Assembly (NCBI GenBank): GCA_013141495.1 | Contig: JABFQV010000011.1 | Coordinates: 1 to 64,000 of the forward strand | Reading direction: 5' to 3' | DNA length: 64,000 nucleotides | Source: Methylotenera sp. | GTDB taxonomy: Bacteria; Pseudomonadota; Gammaproteobacteria; Burkholderiales; Methylophilaceae | In this document: positions 21,268 through 32,891 of the stretch, piece by piece | Numbering within the stretch: position 1 is the first letter of the stretch | Layout of the letters: every line of letters begins with the position of its first letter | Translations under genes and position numbers: made by a program | The notes under the pieces: generated by a model | What the model saw: only the letters and a program-made list of their open reading frames with translations | Database searches by the model: none | Told to the model about the DNA's origin: nothing

Positions 21268-22015
21268 AGCGTCTCCGAATGCGCGTATCTGTACTGCTGG
21301 ATTTTACTGGTTGGTCGGTTGCTACCGACTTGGCTTCTGGCTTGACTTTATTAGCGCCCGTGCGACTACCAGACTTGTCGCCAGCGCTATCATCAGCCTT
21401 GATTTTACCATTACCGCTAGCCTTACTAGTTGCTGTGATTGGCCGCTCATAATGCGCCCGTACTTTATGTAGCAAAGTCACGGTACGATTTTTCTTTTCA
21501 TAAATCATCCCTGTGGCGTAAATCACCGTTTTAGGGGCTTGTCTGATAATTACAGGACTTTCCGTCGTCACCAATTCTTCATTGGGACGAATTTTCAGGT
21601 AATCCGTTTCTATCGTCATTTCACCCTTACCCGCAAAGGCCTGCCGTGTCACCGTTACATTATCAACGAGTTCAACTTCTTCGCCATCACCAGATACATA
21701 GCCACGCAAGCCTTCTGCTTGGGTATAAGCTTTACCCACGGCAAACTGGGTATAGCGTGGCTTTTGTAATTGCGTGGTATCGTCATCAGGAAAATGCCGC
21801 ATCTCCTCCGCCGCTAGTTTATAGCGTAAATCACCGTTAATGTCGGTTTGCGTGGTTACAAAATTACTCACAATATAATCCGGATCATGTCGGCTACTGC
21901 CATCTATTTTGGTCGCAGATGGTTGCACGCTTTTATCAATCCAAAAACTAAGCAAGGCAAGCAACAAAAGTAGCGCCAAAGGAAATCCAATAATAGACCG
22001 CGCGCCTACATGCAT
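21260..22015 (-). CDS. lptC: LPS export protein LptC
   Basis: N-terminal TM; PDYIVSNFVTTQTDINGDLRYKLAAEEMRHFPDDDTTQL; operon position. Confidence 0.9.
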   Translation of the reverse strand: MHVGARSIIGFPLALLLLLALLSFWIDKSVQPSATKIDGSSRHDPDYIVSNFVTTQTDINGDLRYKLAAEEMRHFPDDDTTQLQKPRYTQFAVGKAYTQAEGLRGYVSGDGEEVELVDNVTVTRQAFAGKGEMTIETDYLKIRPNEELVTTESPVIIRQAPKTVIYATGMIYEKKNRTVTLLHKVRAHYERPITATSKASGNGKIKADDSAGDKSGSRTGANKVKPEAKSVATDQPVKSSSTDTRIRRRYE

Positions 22016-22082
22016 GCGTGGCTACTCCATACTTGGGGGTTCATCGCGTTATGCATTGCATCAACCATTAACGTCAATTTGC

Positions 22083-22661
22083 CTAATTAGCAATACGGGC
22101 TTGCGTTAAAAATTGTGCCATTTGCGCATCAAATGTCCCTTGTGCTTGCATAATTAATTCACACACCTCTCTCACGGCACCACGACCACCTGCTTTACGC
22201 GTCACATAATGCGCACGATCTAACAATAAACGTGGCGAATCCGGCACAGCAATCGCCAAACCACATTGCAACATGGGCGGTAAATCCACGACATCATCGC
22301 CCATAAAGGCGCATTGCTCAGCGCGCAAACCGCTAGACTGCATCAAATCACGAAAGGCTTCCAGTTTATCTTCCGCGCCTTGGTAAAAATGCGCAACACC
22401 GGTGCTTTCTGCACGCTGCTTCACCACATTAGAGGTGCGTCCAGTGATTATAGCCAGCGATACGCCTGTGGCTTTTAATAGCTTCATCCCTAAACCATCG
22501 TGCGCATGAAAAGTTTTATATTCCAACCCATCATCGCCAATGGTCAGTCCGCCGTCGGTCATCACGCCATCTACGTCCAATATCAGTAATTTGATATTTT
22601 TTAAGCGCTTCACTAAGTCTTCATTGATCATTAACGCGTTGTTAACACTGTCTAAATTCAC
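22083..22661 (-). CDS. kdsC: 3-deoxy-D-manno-octulosonate 8-phosphate phosphatase
   Basis: LLILDVDGVMTDGGLTIGDDGLEYKTFHAHDGLG. Confidence 0.95.
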   Translation of the reverse strand: MNLDSVNNALMINEDLVKRLKNIKLLILDVDGVMTDGGLTIGDDGLEYKTFHAHDGLGMKLLKATGVSLAIITGRTSNVVKQRAESTGVAHFYQGAEDKLEAFRDLMQSSGLRAEQCAFMGDDVVDLPPMLQCGLAIAVPDSPRLLLDRAHYVTRKAGGRGAVREVCELIMQAQGTFDAQMAQFLTQARIAN

Positions 22662-23684
22662 TTAAACCACCTTCGCCAATAACAAATCGTGCATGTTTAA
22701 CGCGCCCACCAACACCCCTTCATCGTTGATGACTAGCAAGCCATTGATTTTATGCTGCTCCATGACTTCAACCGCCACTATCGCCAACGCATCTTGATGA
22801 ATAGTGGTTGGGTTGGCGTGCATCACGTCGAAAATTTTGGCATTCATCACGTTGATATTGCGCTCAAATGTGCGGCGTAAGTCGCCATCAGTAAAAACGC
22901 CAATCGGTTTATGCATAGCGTCAACAATTGCGGTTAAACCTAAACCCTTGCGCGACATTTCAAGCAGACCTTCAGCAAGCATCGCATCAGCGGTCACTTG
23001 CGGCGTGGCATCGCCTGTACGCATTAAATCACTCACATGCACTAATAAACGCCGCCCCAAACTGCCTCCCGGGTGGGAGCGCGCAAAATCCTCTGCGGTA
23101 AAATCGCGCAAATCCAGCACACATAAAGCCAGGGCATCACCCAGCGCTAACGCAACCGTGGTGCTTGAAGTCGGCGCCAAACCCAACGGACAGGCTTCTT
23201 TTGTGACGTGCGCACTTAAATGAACATCTGCAGCCTTAGCCAGGCTGGAAGCATCGTTGCCAGTAATTGCAATAATATTTGCACCGAGCCTTTTAAGCGG
23301 CGGAACAATCGCTAAAATCTCATCACTTTCACCCGAGTTGGAAAGTGCAATCACTATATCACCGGCGGTAATCATGCCTAAATCGCCATGACTCGCTTCA
23401 GCAGGGTGCATAAAGAACGCAGGGGTGCCGGTACTTGCAAGCGTAGAGGCAATTTTACCGCCAATATGGCCAGACTTACCCATGCCGCTCACGACGACAC
23501 GGCCCTTGCACTGCAAAATGAGCGCAACCGCATCGCTAAAATGATGGTCAAGCCGCTGAGCAAGCGCGTGTATTTCACCTGCTTCGAGCTGTAAAACCTC
23601 TTGCGCTAACGATAATGTTCGTTGCGAATTAGCCAATACAGGCTGATTTTTGATAACCGATTGTTGATTAAAAGATGAAGTCAT
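22662..23684 (-). CDS. kdsD: D-arabinose 5-phosphate isomerase (SIS plus CBS)
   Basis: VVSGMGKSGHIGGKIASTLASTGTPAFFMHPAEASHGDLGMI; next to kdsC. Confidence 0.95.
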   Translation of the reverse strand: MTSSFNQQSVIKNQPVLANSQRTLSLAQEVLQLEAGEIHALAQRLDHHFSDAVALILQCKGRVVVSGMGKSGHIGGKIASTLASTGTPAFFMHPAEASHGDLGMITAGDIVIALSNSGESDEILAIVPPLKRLGANIIAITGNDASSLAKAADVHLSAHVTKEACPLGLAPTSSTTVALALGDALALCVLDLRDFTAEDFARSHPGGSLGRRLLVHVSDLMRTGDATPQVTADAMLAEGLLEMSRKGLGLTAIVDAMHKPIGVFTDGDLRRTFERNINVMNAKIFDVMHANPTTIHQDALAIVAVEVMEQHKINGLLVINDEGVLVGALNMHDLLLAKVV

Positions 23685-23946
23685 TGCGATTAAATTTATA
23701 CACTCAATGGTAGCCGATTTGATAATTGAAACATTTAGTAAGCCTAGTATAAAAGGGAATGCCCTGCCGATAAAGCCTAATGCATGATGAATTGTCTAAG
23801 TTTTAACGAAGTTTATCAAAAAATTGCATATTAGGCACAGATTTTGCTGTATTTTCCGCCAGCACCACGCACGTATCAAAATTAAGCCGCACTGCTAAAA
23901 TAAAAAATTTAAAGCCACTCACCATATTTAGCGCATATATGAAACA

Positions 23947-25971
23947 ATGACAGCTAAACAACACTCAATAAATCCATACTTAACTATGTTCGACACACTG
24001 CCTTTAATTTTAATTCTACTGATCAGTTCCGTACTCGCGGTTGCACTGTTTCGTGCATTTAGATTACCTGCCATGTTGGCTTACTTTTTAGTGGGATTGG
24101 CATTAGGTCCGCATACTTTTGGCTTACTTCCTGACACTGAAGCCAACAGGGAGATTGCAGAATTCGGCATTGTGTTTTTGATGTTTAGTATCGGCTTGGA
24201 ATTTAGTTTGCCACAGCTTTACGCCATGCGTAAAAAAGTATTAGGCTTAGGTGGCGCGCAGGTCATCATCACACTGGCTCTGACTATGGGGGTAGCCAAG
24301 CTTGCGGGGCTAAATTGGCCGGCCGCCTTTGTCGTTGGTACGGCATTAACCATGTCATCCACAGCGATTGTTTCTAAAATTCTGGCTGAGCGGATTGATT
24401 TAAACTCGCGACATGGTCGCCTGAGCATCGGCGTGCTGTTATTTCAAGACATTGCCGTAGTGCCAATTTTGGTGATGATTCCGGCGCTGGGTATCGCTAA
24501 TGCCAACTTGGCAGATGTGCTGGGGCTGGCCATGCTTAAAGCTGTCGCCATGTTGCTATTTTTATTTACTATTGGCAAATGGCTGATTAACCCTTGGTTT
24601 AATTTAGTGGCTAGCCAACGCTCACGCGAGCTCTTTGTAATGAACGTACTGATGGTGACATTATTATTAGCGTTCGCCACCAAAATGGCAGGCTTATCCT
24701 ACGCGCTAGGCGCATTCATTGCAGGGATGCTGATTTCAGAAACAAAATATCGCTATCAGGTGGAATCAGATATTTCGCCGTTCCGCGATATTCTGCTTGG
24801 GCTGTTTTTTATCAGCGTAGGCATGCTGTTAAACATACAGCAAATTATTAACAACATCGGCTTGGTTTTGTTAATTTTAGCGGCATTTATCTTTTTTAAA
24901 GCCGCTATTGTGGCTATGGTGGTACGTTTTGTAAAATACGAAGCTGGCGTAGCCATTCGCACTGGCGTGATACTGGCGCAAGCTGGTGAATTTAGCTTTG
25001 TGATTCTGGCTTTAGGGGCTGAACAAAAACTAATTAGCGGTCAGGCATTACAACTAGTCCTCGCAGCCTCGCTATTGTCTATGGTACTTGCACCCATCTT
25101 AATTCAATACAACGGACGCATTGCCAGAAAACTGGCAAGCAGCTACAGCCGAAATAGCGGTCAGGTAGTGCAAGAGATTGAAGATGCTGGCAAGCAGCTA
25201 CATGACCACGTCATTATCTGCGGTTATGGGCGTAGCGGCCAGTACTTAGGGCGGTTTCTGAGAGAAGAAAACATTCCTTACATTGCACTGGATATTGACC
25301 CCACACGCGTTTTAGAAGCTGCAGCGGCGGGTGAAATGGTTATGTTTGGCGATGCTGCACGGCGTGTAGTACTTGAAGCCGCAGGCGGCGCACGCGCCAA
25401 AGCTTTAGTAATCAGTTATGCAGATAACCGTGCCGCGATGAAAATTCTACATATCGTGCAAGAAAGCTACCCGCAGTTGCCTGTGATTGTGCGCACGGTG
25501 GATGACTCCAATATGGAAACCCTGCGTGCAGCAGGTGCCGCAGAAGTGGTGCCTGAGATTTTAGAAGGTAGCCTGATGCTAGCTTCGCATGCGCTCATGC
25601 TACTTGGCGTGCCGCTTAACCGTGTGGTTAAACGTATTCGTTTATTTCGTGAAGAGCGCTATAAATTATTTAAAGGTTATTTTCATGGTATTTCAGATGT
25701 AGAAGAAGAAGCGCTAGAGAACCGACAAGTACGTCTGCACTCTGTCATTATTTCAGCGGGGGCTTATGCGATTGGTCGGCATCTTGGCGAAATACCATTA
25801 GATAGCTTTGAGGTTGAAATCAAATCCATCCGCCGTCCCAACTCTAACGGCGCCCAACTTTCACTCGAAAGCCCGCTCGCAGAAGGCGATGTTATTGTGT
25901 TGCTTGGTCAACCTGCCGGGCTAACCAACGCCCAAAATGCATTACTTACTGGGCGTGTAGCCACTAAATAG
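23947..25971 (+). CDS. Monovalent cation:proton antiporter-2 family (KefB/YbaL-like) with TrkA-N domain
   Basis: Multiple TM helices then HVIICGYGRSGQYLGRFL (Rossmann) and TrkA-C-like end. MFDTL at 23986 is an alternative start. Confidence 0.9.
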   Translation: MTAKQHSINPYLTMFDTLPLILILLISSVLAVALFRAFRLPAMLAYFLVGLALGPHTFGLLPDTEANREIAEFGIVFLMFSIGLEFSLPQLYAMRKKVLGLGGAQVIITLALTMGVAKLAGLNWPAAFVVGTALTMSSTAIVSKILAERIDLNSRHGRLSIGVLLFQDIAVVPILVMIPALGIANANLADVLGLAMLKAVAMLLFLFTIGKWLINPWFNLVASQRSRELFVMNVLMVTLLLAFATKMAGLSYALGAFIAGMLISETKYRYQVESDISPFRDILLGLFFISVGMLLNIQQIINNIGLVLLILAAFIFFKAAIVAMVVRFVKYEAGVAIRTGVILAQAGEFSFVILALGAEQKLISGQALQLVLAASLLSMVLAPILIQYNGRIARKLASSYSRNSGQVVQEIEDAGKQLHDHVIICGYGRSGQYLGRFLREENIPYIALDIDPTRVLEAAAAGEMVMFGDAARRVVLEAAGGARAKALVISYADNRAAMKILHIVQESYPQLPVIVRTVDDSNMETLRAAGAAEVVPEILEGSLMLASHALMLLGVPLNRVVKRIRLFREERYKLFKGYFHGISDVEEEALENRQVRLHSVIISAGAYAIGRHLGEIPLDSFEVEIKSIRRPNSNGAQLSLESPLAEGDVIVLLGQPAGLTNAQNALLTGRVATK

Positions 25972-25991
25972 GAAACAAACCATTCGCTTAT

Positions 25992-26132
25992 GGGCACCTC
26001 TATAAATACTAGTTTCTAAATTAGACAAGGCGCGAACAAAAAGTAATGACGCGGTATATGTTTGATATATAAGGAATTATTTTTTGTGAGCAACGCAGTA
26101 TAATGACGAAAATTGTATTTATAGAGGTACCC
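25992..26132. mobile_element. MITE-like element 1 (no ORF)
   Basis: Terminal inverted repeats GGGCACCTCTATAAATA (25992-26008) / TATTTATAGAGGTACCC (26116-26132), 16/17; fills nearly all of the spacer; internal words shared with 59451-59589. Confidence 0.7.
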
Positions 26133-26134
26133 TT

Positions 26135-27214
26135 ATGACACATGTAATGATTATCGGTGGCGGCATCGTGGGCTGTATGACCGCGATGGAGTTGGTCAAC
26201 AGAGGCTGTCGCGTCACCATAGTAGAACGCAACCAAATTGCCAGCCAAACCTCAGGCGAATCTTCATGGGCAGGTGGTGGCATTATTTTTCCGCTGTTGC
26301 CTTGGCAGTACTCTCAGGCTGTGAACAACCTGACCCGCGATGGCGCAAGCTTTTATCGAGAACTTAGCCAACGCTTGCAACTTGAAACAGGCGTAGATGC
26401 AGACTTTACACAATCAGGTTTTTTACTGCTACCCGCGTTTGACAAACATACAGCCGTGTCCTGGTGTGATAAAAACCAGGTGCCGGTACAGGCTGTTAAG
26501 GCCGCTGCTTTTAATGTGCAGTCGTTAAGTGGTGAAGATGCGCTGTGGCTACCCAGTATTTGCCAAGTTCGCCCGCCCTACCTGATGCAAGCCATGCGCA
26601 AATGGTTAGAACAGCACAATGTGACCATGTTAGAACATACACAACTGGCGCCACTGCAAGAAACACAGCAGCTCAACGAGTGGCGAACTGTTAACGGTGA
26701 AAAATTAAGTGCAGATAAATTTGTGGTCACCTCAGGCGCATGGAGCTTTGATTTACTCAAAGAAACTAGCGCTAAACTCAACATCAAACCAATGCGCGGG
26801 CAAATACTGCTCTATCAGCCTGACAAAAACCTTGAGCAAATGGTATATCGAGAAGGCTTTTACATGATTCCGCGCCTTGATGGCTACCTGCTTGCCGGTA
26901 GCACGCTCGAAGATGTAGGCTTTGATAATGGCGTTACGACAACCATACGTGATGAATTACGCTTAAAAGCAGAGGCTATTATGCCCGAGCTAAAAAACCA
27001 GCCTATTATCAAACATTGGAGCGGCTTACGGCCTGGAACACCAGAGAACCTGCCGACCATCAGCGCGCACCCTAGCATTAAAAACCTGTATCTAAACACT
27101 GGTCATTTCAGGTACGGCTTGACCATGGCGCCTGCCAGTGCCAAATTAGTGACGTCACTGATACTAGATGAACCCACTGAAATAGACGCTCAGCCATATA
27201 AATGCGCAATATAA
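26135..27214 (+). CDS. thiO: FAD-dependent oxidoreductase, glycine oxidase ThiO-like
   Basis: VMIIGGGIVGCMTAMELVNRGCRVTIVERN; SGLRPGTPENLPTIS; NTGHFRYGLTMAPASAKL. Confidence 0.85.
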   Translation: MTHVMIIGGGIVGCMTAMELVNRGCRVTIVERNQIASQTSGESSWAGGGIIFPLLPWQYSQAVNNLTRDGASFYRELSQRLQLETGVDADFTQSGFLLLPAFDKHTAVSWCDKNQVPVQAVKAAAFNVQSLSGEDALWLPSICQVRPPYLMQAMRKWLEQHNVTMLEHTQLAPLQETQQLNEWRTVNGEKLSADKFVVTSGAWSFDLLKETSAKLNIKPMRGQILLYQPDKNLEQMVYREGFYMIPRLDGYLLAGSTLEDVGFDNGVTTTIRDELRLKAEAIMPELKNQPIIKHWSGLRPGTPENLPTISAHPSIKNLYLNTGHFRYGLTMAPASAKLVTSLILDEPTEIDAQPYKCAI

Positions 27215-27292
27215 AGCGCTGTTTAGTTGAGGATTTTTTGTGAGAAATTTTATGTTAACAGCTAATTTTAGATAAGCAGAAACAAGCACATC

Positions 27293-28444
27293 ATGAGCCA
27301 ATCTACAGACAGCCCAATTAAAAAAGAACATCCAAACCTCGATGCGGAAATTACCGAAAAACTGCGACAGTTCCGTGAAGTCATGTTGCAGCGTTTCAAT
27401 GAACATACCGCAGGTAAAATGCCGCTGCCCCCAGAGCAATCACTATCATTACGCTCCAATATCTCCAAAATCACGGAGATGATAGAACCAGGCACTCAAG
27501 CAATGTGGCCTGAATACTCTTCAGCCGAGAAAGCTTATCTAGCAGAGCAAAGCGCCAATCACAAACGTGATGCCAACAATCTTGGGATTGCTTTACTGGG
27601 GCCGATGGCTAGCCCAGCAATACTGGCCAAGGAGTTAGGCGCACCAACTGAAACTGTTAGCGACCTGTTGCAGATAGGCTTCAACATCGCGGGGGCTAAA
27701 AGCCTGAGCGGCGCTGGGCGCACTAGCAATGCACGTGGTGTGATTGAACCTAAAGTTGAATTAGTAGCAATACATGCAAAAGATCAGGTTCATCAGGAAC
27801 CCCAAGCTAAACCTGCTGAAAGTACTCCGCATACCCCACAAACCGCAACCAGCAATCTCATGAAAAATGTCATGCAGACTATCCCCAATGCACAAGAGGT
27901 TAAACCCATTCTGGATTGGTATCAGGCTGGAAAAGAGAGTTCTGTTGGGAAATATGATACTGGCAGACTTGCGGTACTCATGGAGCAGTATAGCGGCAAG
28001 GATGCTAAAACTATTGCCGAACTTGGCAGTGCTAAATCAATTGACACGCTGAAAAAAGAGTTCGAGCAACCGGGCAGAATATTCGAAGCCTATGATCGCC
28101 AGCATCGAGTGACCGTGGACATAATAGATTCTATTTCAACCAACGGAGAACTTGATCCCGCTAAGTTAGCAGAAACCCTTAAAGAAATCAGAGAAGGTCA
28201 CTTTTTAACTGCAACTGATTTTGCGGCGCTAGAACTTGCTCGGGAGAAATATCATGAATATTATGTCAATAGTAGTGCTGGGGATGTAGTTCTCACAGCA
28301 AGAATATCAGGAATAAAAGATCAAGCCGTGTTAAATGATGTTGAGGCACACGCAAAAACTGTCGCCGAAAAAAATAGTCCGTATCAGCTACCTAAATCTT
28401 CTAATCATGATTTACCCCCTCCGGATAGGGGGCTCGAACCTTAG
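27293..28444 (+). CDS. Hypothetical protein, no family recognised
   Basis: 383-aa ORF with coding-like composition, no recognised motif and no signal peptide. Confidence 0.75.
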   Translation: MSQSTDSPIKKEHPNLDAEITEKLRQFREVMLQRFNEHTAGKMPLPPEQSLSLRSNISKITEMIEPGTQAMWPEYSSAEKAYLAEQSANHKRDANNLGIALLGPMASPAILAKELGAPTETVSDLLQIGFNIAGAKSLSGAGRTSNARGVIEPKVELVAIHAKDQVHQEPQAKPAESTPHTPQTATSNLMKNVMQTIPNAQEVKPILDWYQAGKESSVGKYDTGRLAVLMEQYSGKDAKTIAELGSAKSIDTLKKEFEQPGRIFEAYDRQHRVTVDIIDSISTNGELDPAKLAETLKEIREGHFLTATDFAALELAREKYHEYYVNSSAGDVVLTARISGIKDQAVLNDVEAHAKTVAEKNSPYQLPKSSNHDLPPPDRGLEP

Positions 28445-28498
28445 CCGCTAGCTTTAATCATTTAATATCCAAAAAAAATAAATACTTAAACAACAAAC

Positions 28499-28732
28499 CT
28501 ACTTTTGCTCATTTTTTGCTGCTGGCGAATCTAAACTCTCGACGGCTTTTAACCGCTCTTCAGCAATCGCTGATGCTGCGTTAATGTCACTAGTGACCTT
28601 ATCAAGGATTTGTTTAGGTACCGCACCAACTTCGGCGGATGCTTGTTTTTGTTGCTCGCAGGCGCTTAACGAAAGTAAGCTTAACGCACAGAATAACCAG
28701 AATTTAGCCAATGCCTTCTCCTCTGTTTTCAA
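28499..28732 (-). CDS. Small hypothetical lipoprotein
   Basis: Lipobox LLSLSAC after a short signal sequence; 77 aa. Confidence 0.65.
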   Translation of the reverse strand: MKTEEKALAKFWLFCALSLLSLSACEQQKQASAEVGAVPKQILDKVTSDINAASAIAEERLKAVESLDSPAAKNEQK

Positions 28733-28970
28733 ATGTTGCCAGCCTGATAATCACACTAACAACGCTTTTATGATTCTACACGCAGAACTACCATATTAAG
28801 CTAGCTACAAAACCGCTCACTTCTTTTTACCATTTTTGCGCATTTACCTGTACGTAGTTTTTAAGCATTGGTAAAATAGCCTGCTACGCAGGCGTTTTGA
28901 CGTTTGAGATTAGCCTGCAAATTAGCGATTAAATGTTTGGTTTAATAATTTCAATACATTAGGATGCCGC

Positions 28971-29534
28971 ATGCTGTTAATGATAGATAACTATGACTCG
29001 TTCACCTACAACTTGGTCCAGTATTTGGGAGAGCTTGGTGCAGATGTGTTGGTGTATCGCAATGATGAAATCGATTTAGCCAAAGTAGCCGCACTTAAAC
29101 CTGATCATATCGTTATTTCACCGGGGCCCTGCACTCCAAATGAGGCTGGCATCAGTGTGCCGCTGATTAAAGAATTTGCAGGCAAAATTCCTTTGCTGGG
29201 CGTATGTTTAGGTCATCAAAGTATCGGTCAGGCATTTGGCGGCAACATTGTTCATGCCAAACAATTGATGCATGGCAAAACTTCACTCATCCATCATAAA
29301 AACATCGGCGTGTTCAAAGGCTTGCCTAATCCATACACCGCAACGCGCTATCACTCATTAGTCATAGAAAAAGAAACACTGCCTGACTGTTTAGAAATCA
29401 CCGCCTGGACTGATGACGGCGAGATTATGGGCGTGCGCCACAAAACATTAGCGGTTGAAGGCGTGCAGTTTCACCCAGAGTCTATCCTCACTGAACACGG
29501 CCATGCGCTTTTGAATAACTTTTTGAAAGCCTGA
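28971..29534 (+). CDS. trpG: Anthranilate synthase component II
   Basis: [49 protein letters not shown]. Confidence 0.96.
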   Translation: MLLMIDNYDSFTYNLVQYLGELGADVLVYRNDEIDLAKVAALKPDHIVISPGPCTPNEAGISVPLIKEFAGKIPLLGVCLGHQSIGQAFGGNIVHAKQLMHGKTSLIHHKNIGVFKGLPNPYTATRYHSLVIEKETLPDCLEITAWTDDGEIMGVRHKTLAVEGVQFHPESILTEHGHALLNNFLKA

Positions 29535-29538
29535 AGCT

Positions 29539-30555
29539 GTGAACTATTCGCAAACACTTAATCATGTCATCAACGGTCAAGATTTAAGCTTTGATGCAAT
29601 GCAAAACCTGATGCATCAAGTGATGGCGGGCGAGCTAACCGCGGTACAAATCGCCGGCATACTGGTGGCGCTTCGCATTAAAGGTGAAACTGTAGATGAA
29701 ATCGCCGCTGCGGCAAGCGTGATGCGAGAACTCTCAGCCAAGGTGAGCATTCAGGACGCAACCCATTTAATAGACACCTGCGGTACGGGTGGTGACGGCA
29801 TACAAACTTTTAATGTCTCTACCGTAAGCGCCTTTGTTGCCGCCGCCGCTGGCGCAAAAGTCGCCAAGCATGGCGGCCGCTCAGTTTCCTCCACCTGCGG
29901 CAGTGCCGACGTACTGGAAGTTTTAGGGGTCAATGTAAACCAAACACCTGAGCAAGTAGCGAATTGCGTCAATGACATCGGCTTAGGATTCATGTTTGCG
30001 CCGAATCATCATAGCGCAATGAAGCACTCAGCCCCAGTACGGCGTGAGCTCGGTGTGCGCACCTTATTCAATTTACTGGGTCCACTCACTAACCCTGCCA
30101 ATGCTAAACGCCAAGTCATGGGGGTGTTTTCTGCTGCACTCACTGGCAAATTAGCACACGTGTTAAAGCAACTTGGCAACGAGCATGTACTGGTTGTTTG
30201 CGGCGCTGATGGTATGGATGAAATTTCATTTACCGGCGACACCTATGTGGCAGAACTTAAAGATGGGAAGGTAAGTGAATACACACTTAATCCAAAACAA
30301 TTTGGGTTAGGCTTGCACGAATTAGCCAGCATACAAGTCAATGATGCCCATGCATCGAAAGCCATGATCTTAGACGTACTGTCTGGCAAAACAGGTGCCG
30401 CGAGAGATATCGTATTGCTCAATGCAGGCGCCGCTATTTATGTTTCCGGCATTGCAGCCAGCCTGCAAGCTGGCATCGCAATCGCGGCTGATATGCTCGA
30501 TAACGGCAAAGCCATGCAAAAGTTGCAGCAGCTCATCGCAAAAACAAACGCATGA
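29539..30555 (+). CDS. trpD: Anthranilate phosphoribosyltransferase
   Basis: [38 protein letters not shown] start. Confidence 0.96.
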   Translation: MNYSQTLNHVINGQDLSFDAMQNLMHQVMAGELTAVQIAGILVALRIKGETVDEIAAAASVMRELSAKVSIQDATHLIDTCGTGGDGIQTFNVSTVSAFVAAAAGAKVAKHGGRSVSSTCGSADVLEVLGVNVNQTPEQVANCVNDIGLGFMFAPNHHSAMKHSAPVRRELGVRTLFNLLGPLTNPANAKRQVMGVFSAALTGKLAHVLKQLGNEHVLVVCGADGMDEISFTGDTYVAELKDGKVSEYTLNPKQFGLGLHELASIQVNDAHASKAMILDVLSGKTGAARDIVLLNAGAAIYVSGIAASLQAGIAIAADMLDNGKAMQKLQQLIAKTNA

Positions 30556-31001
30556 GTGTGATCACGCGACTTTTATTTGCCCTGTTTTTAGCGCTTGCTT
30601 TAGGCGCTTGCAAACAACCTGACGGCAATGCACAACCGCTAGAAATTAGTGTCACAGCTACTACTGACACTATTAACTCAGCGGTTGAACAAGCTTTTTC
30701 TGCAAAGCGTAGTGATGTACAAGTCAGCGGCAAGGGTACTGTTATCAAGCTTTTAGCGGATGATAACAAAGGTTCACGGCACCAAAAGTTTCTGGTAAAA
30801 ATCAACGCCAAACAAACCCTTTTATTCGCGCATAATATTGACTTGGCGCCGAGAGTGCCACTGCAAATCGGCGATGAAATTACATTTAACGGTGAGTATG
30901 TATACAATCCGAAGGGTGGCGTTATGCATTGGACCCACCATGCCCCGCAAGGTGACCATGAAGCTGGATGGGTCATGTTGAATGGCCAAAAATATCAATA
31001 A
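30552..31001 (+). CDS. DUF3465-like lipoprotein
   Basis: Lipobox [55 protein letters not shown]; 4-bp overlap with trpD. Confidence 0.8.
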   Translation: MSVITRLLFALFLALALGACKQPDGNAQPLEISVTATTDTINSAVEQAFSAKRSDVQVSGKGTVIKLLADDNKGSRHQKFLVKINAKQTLLFAHNIDLAPRVPLQIGDEITFNGEYVYNPKGGVMHWTHHAPQGDHEAGWVMLNGQKYQ

Positions 31002-31028
31002 GTTATAAATTAAAGTAGCGAAACCAAT

Positions 31029-32844
<1,816 letters not shown>

Positions 32845-32891
32845 ACAAAGCCTATGATGAAACAGTCAAAAAATAAAGTATTGGAAATATC

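Noticed and set aside
22804-23223. 139-aa plus-strand ORF opposite kdsD
   Set aside because: Shadow ORF within a well-supported SIS/CBS gene.
23685-23946. sRNA candidate in the kdsD/antiporter divergent spacer
   Set aside because: GCCTAATGCA and TGCATATTAGGC arms are imperfect and widely spaced; no terminator or promoter pair supports an sRNA.
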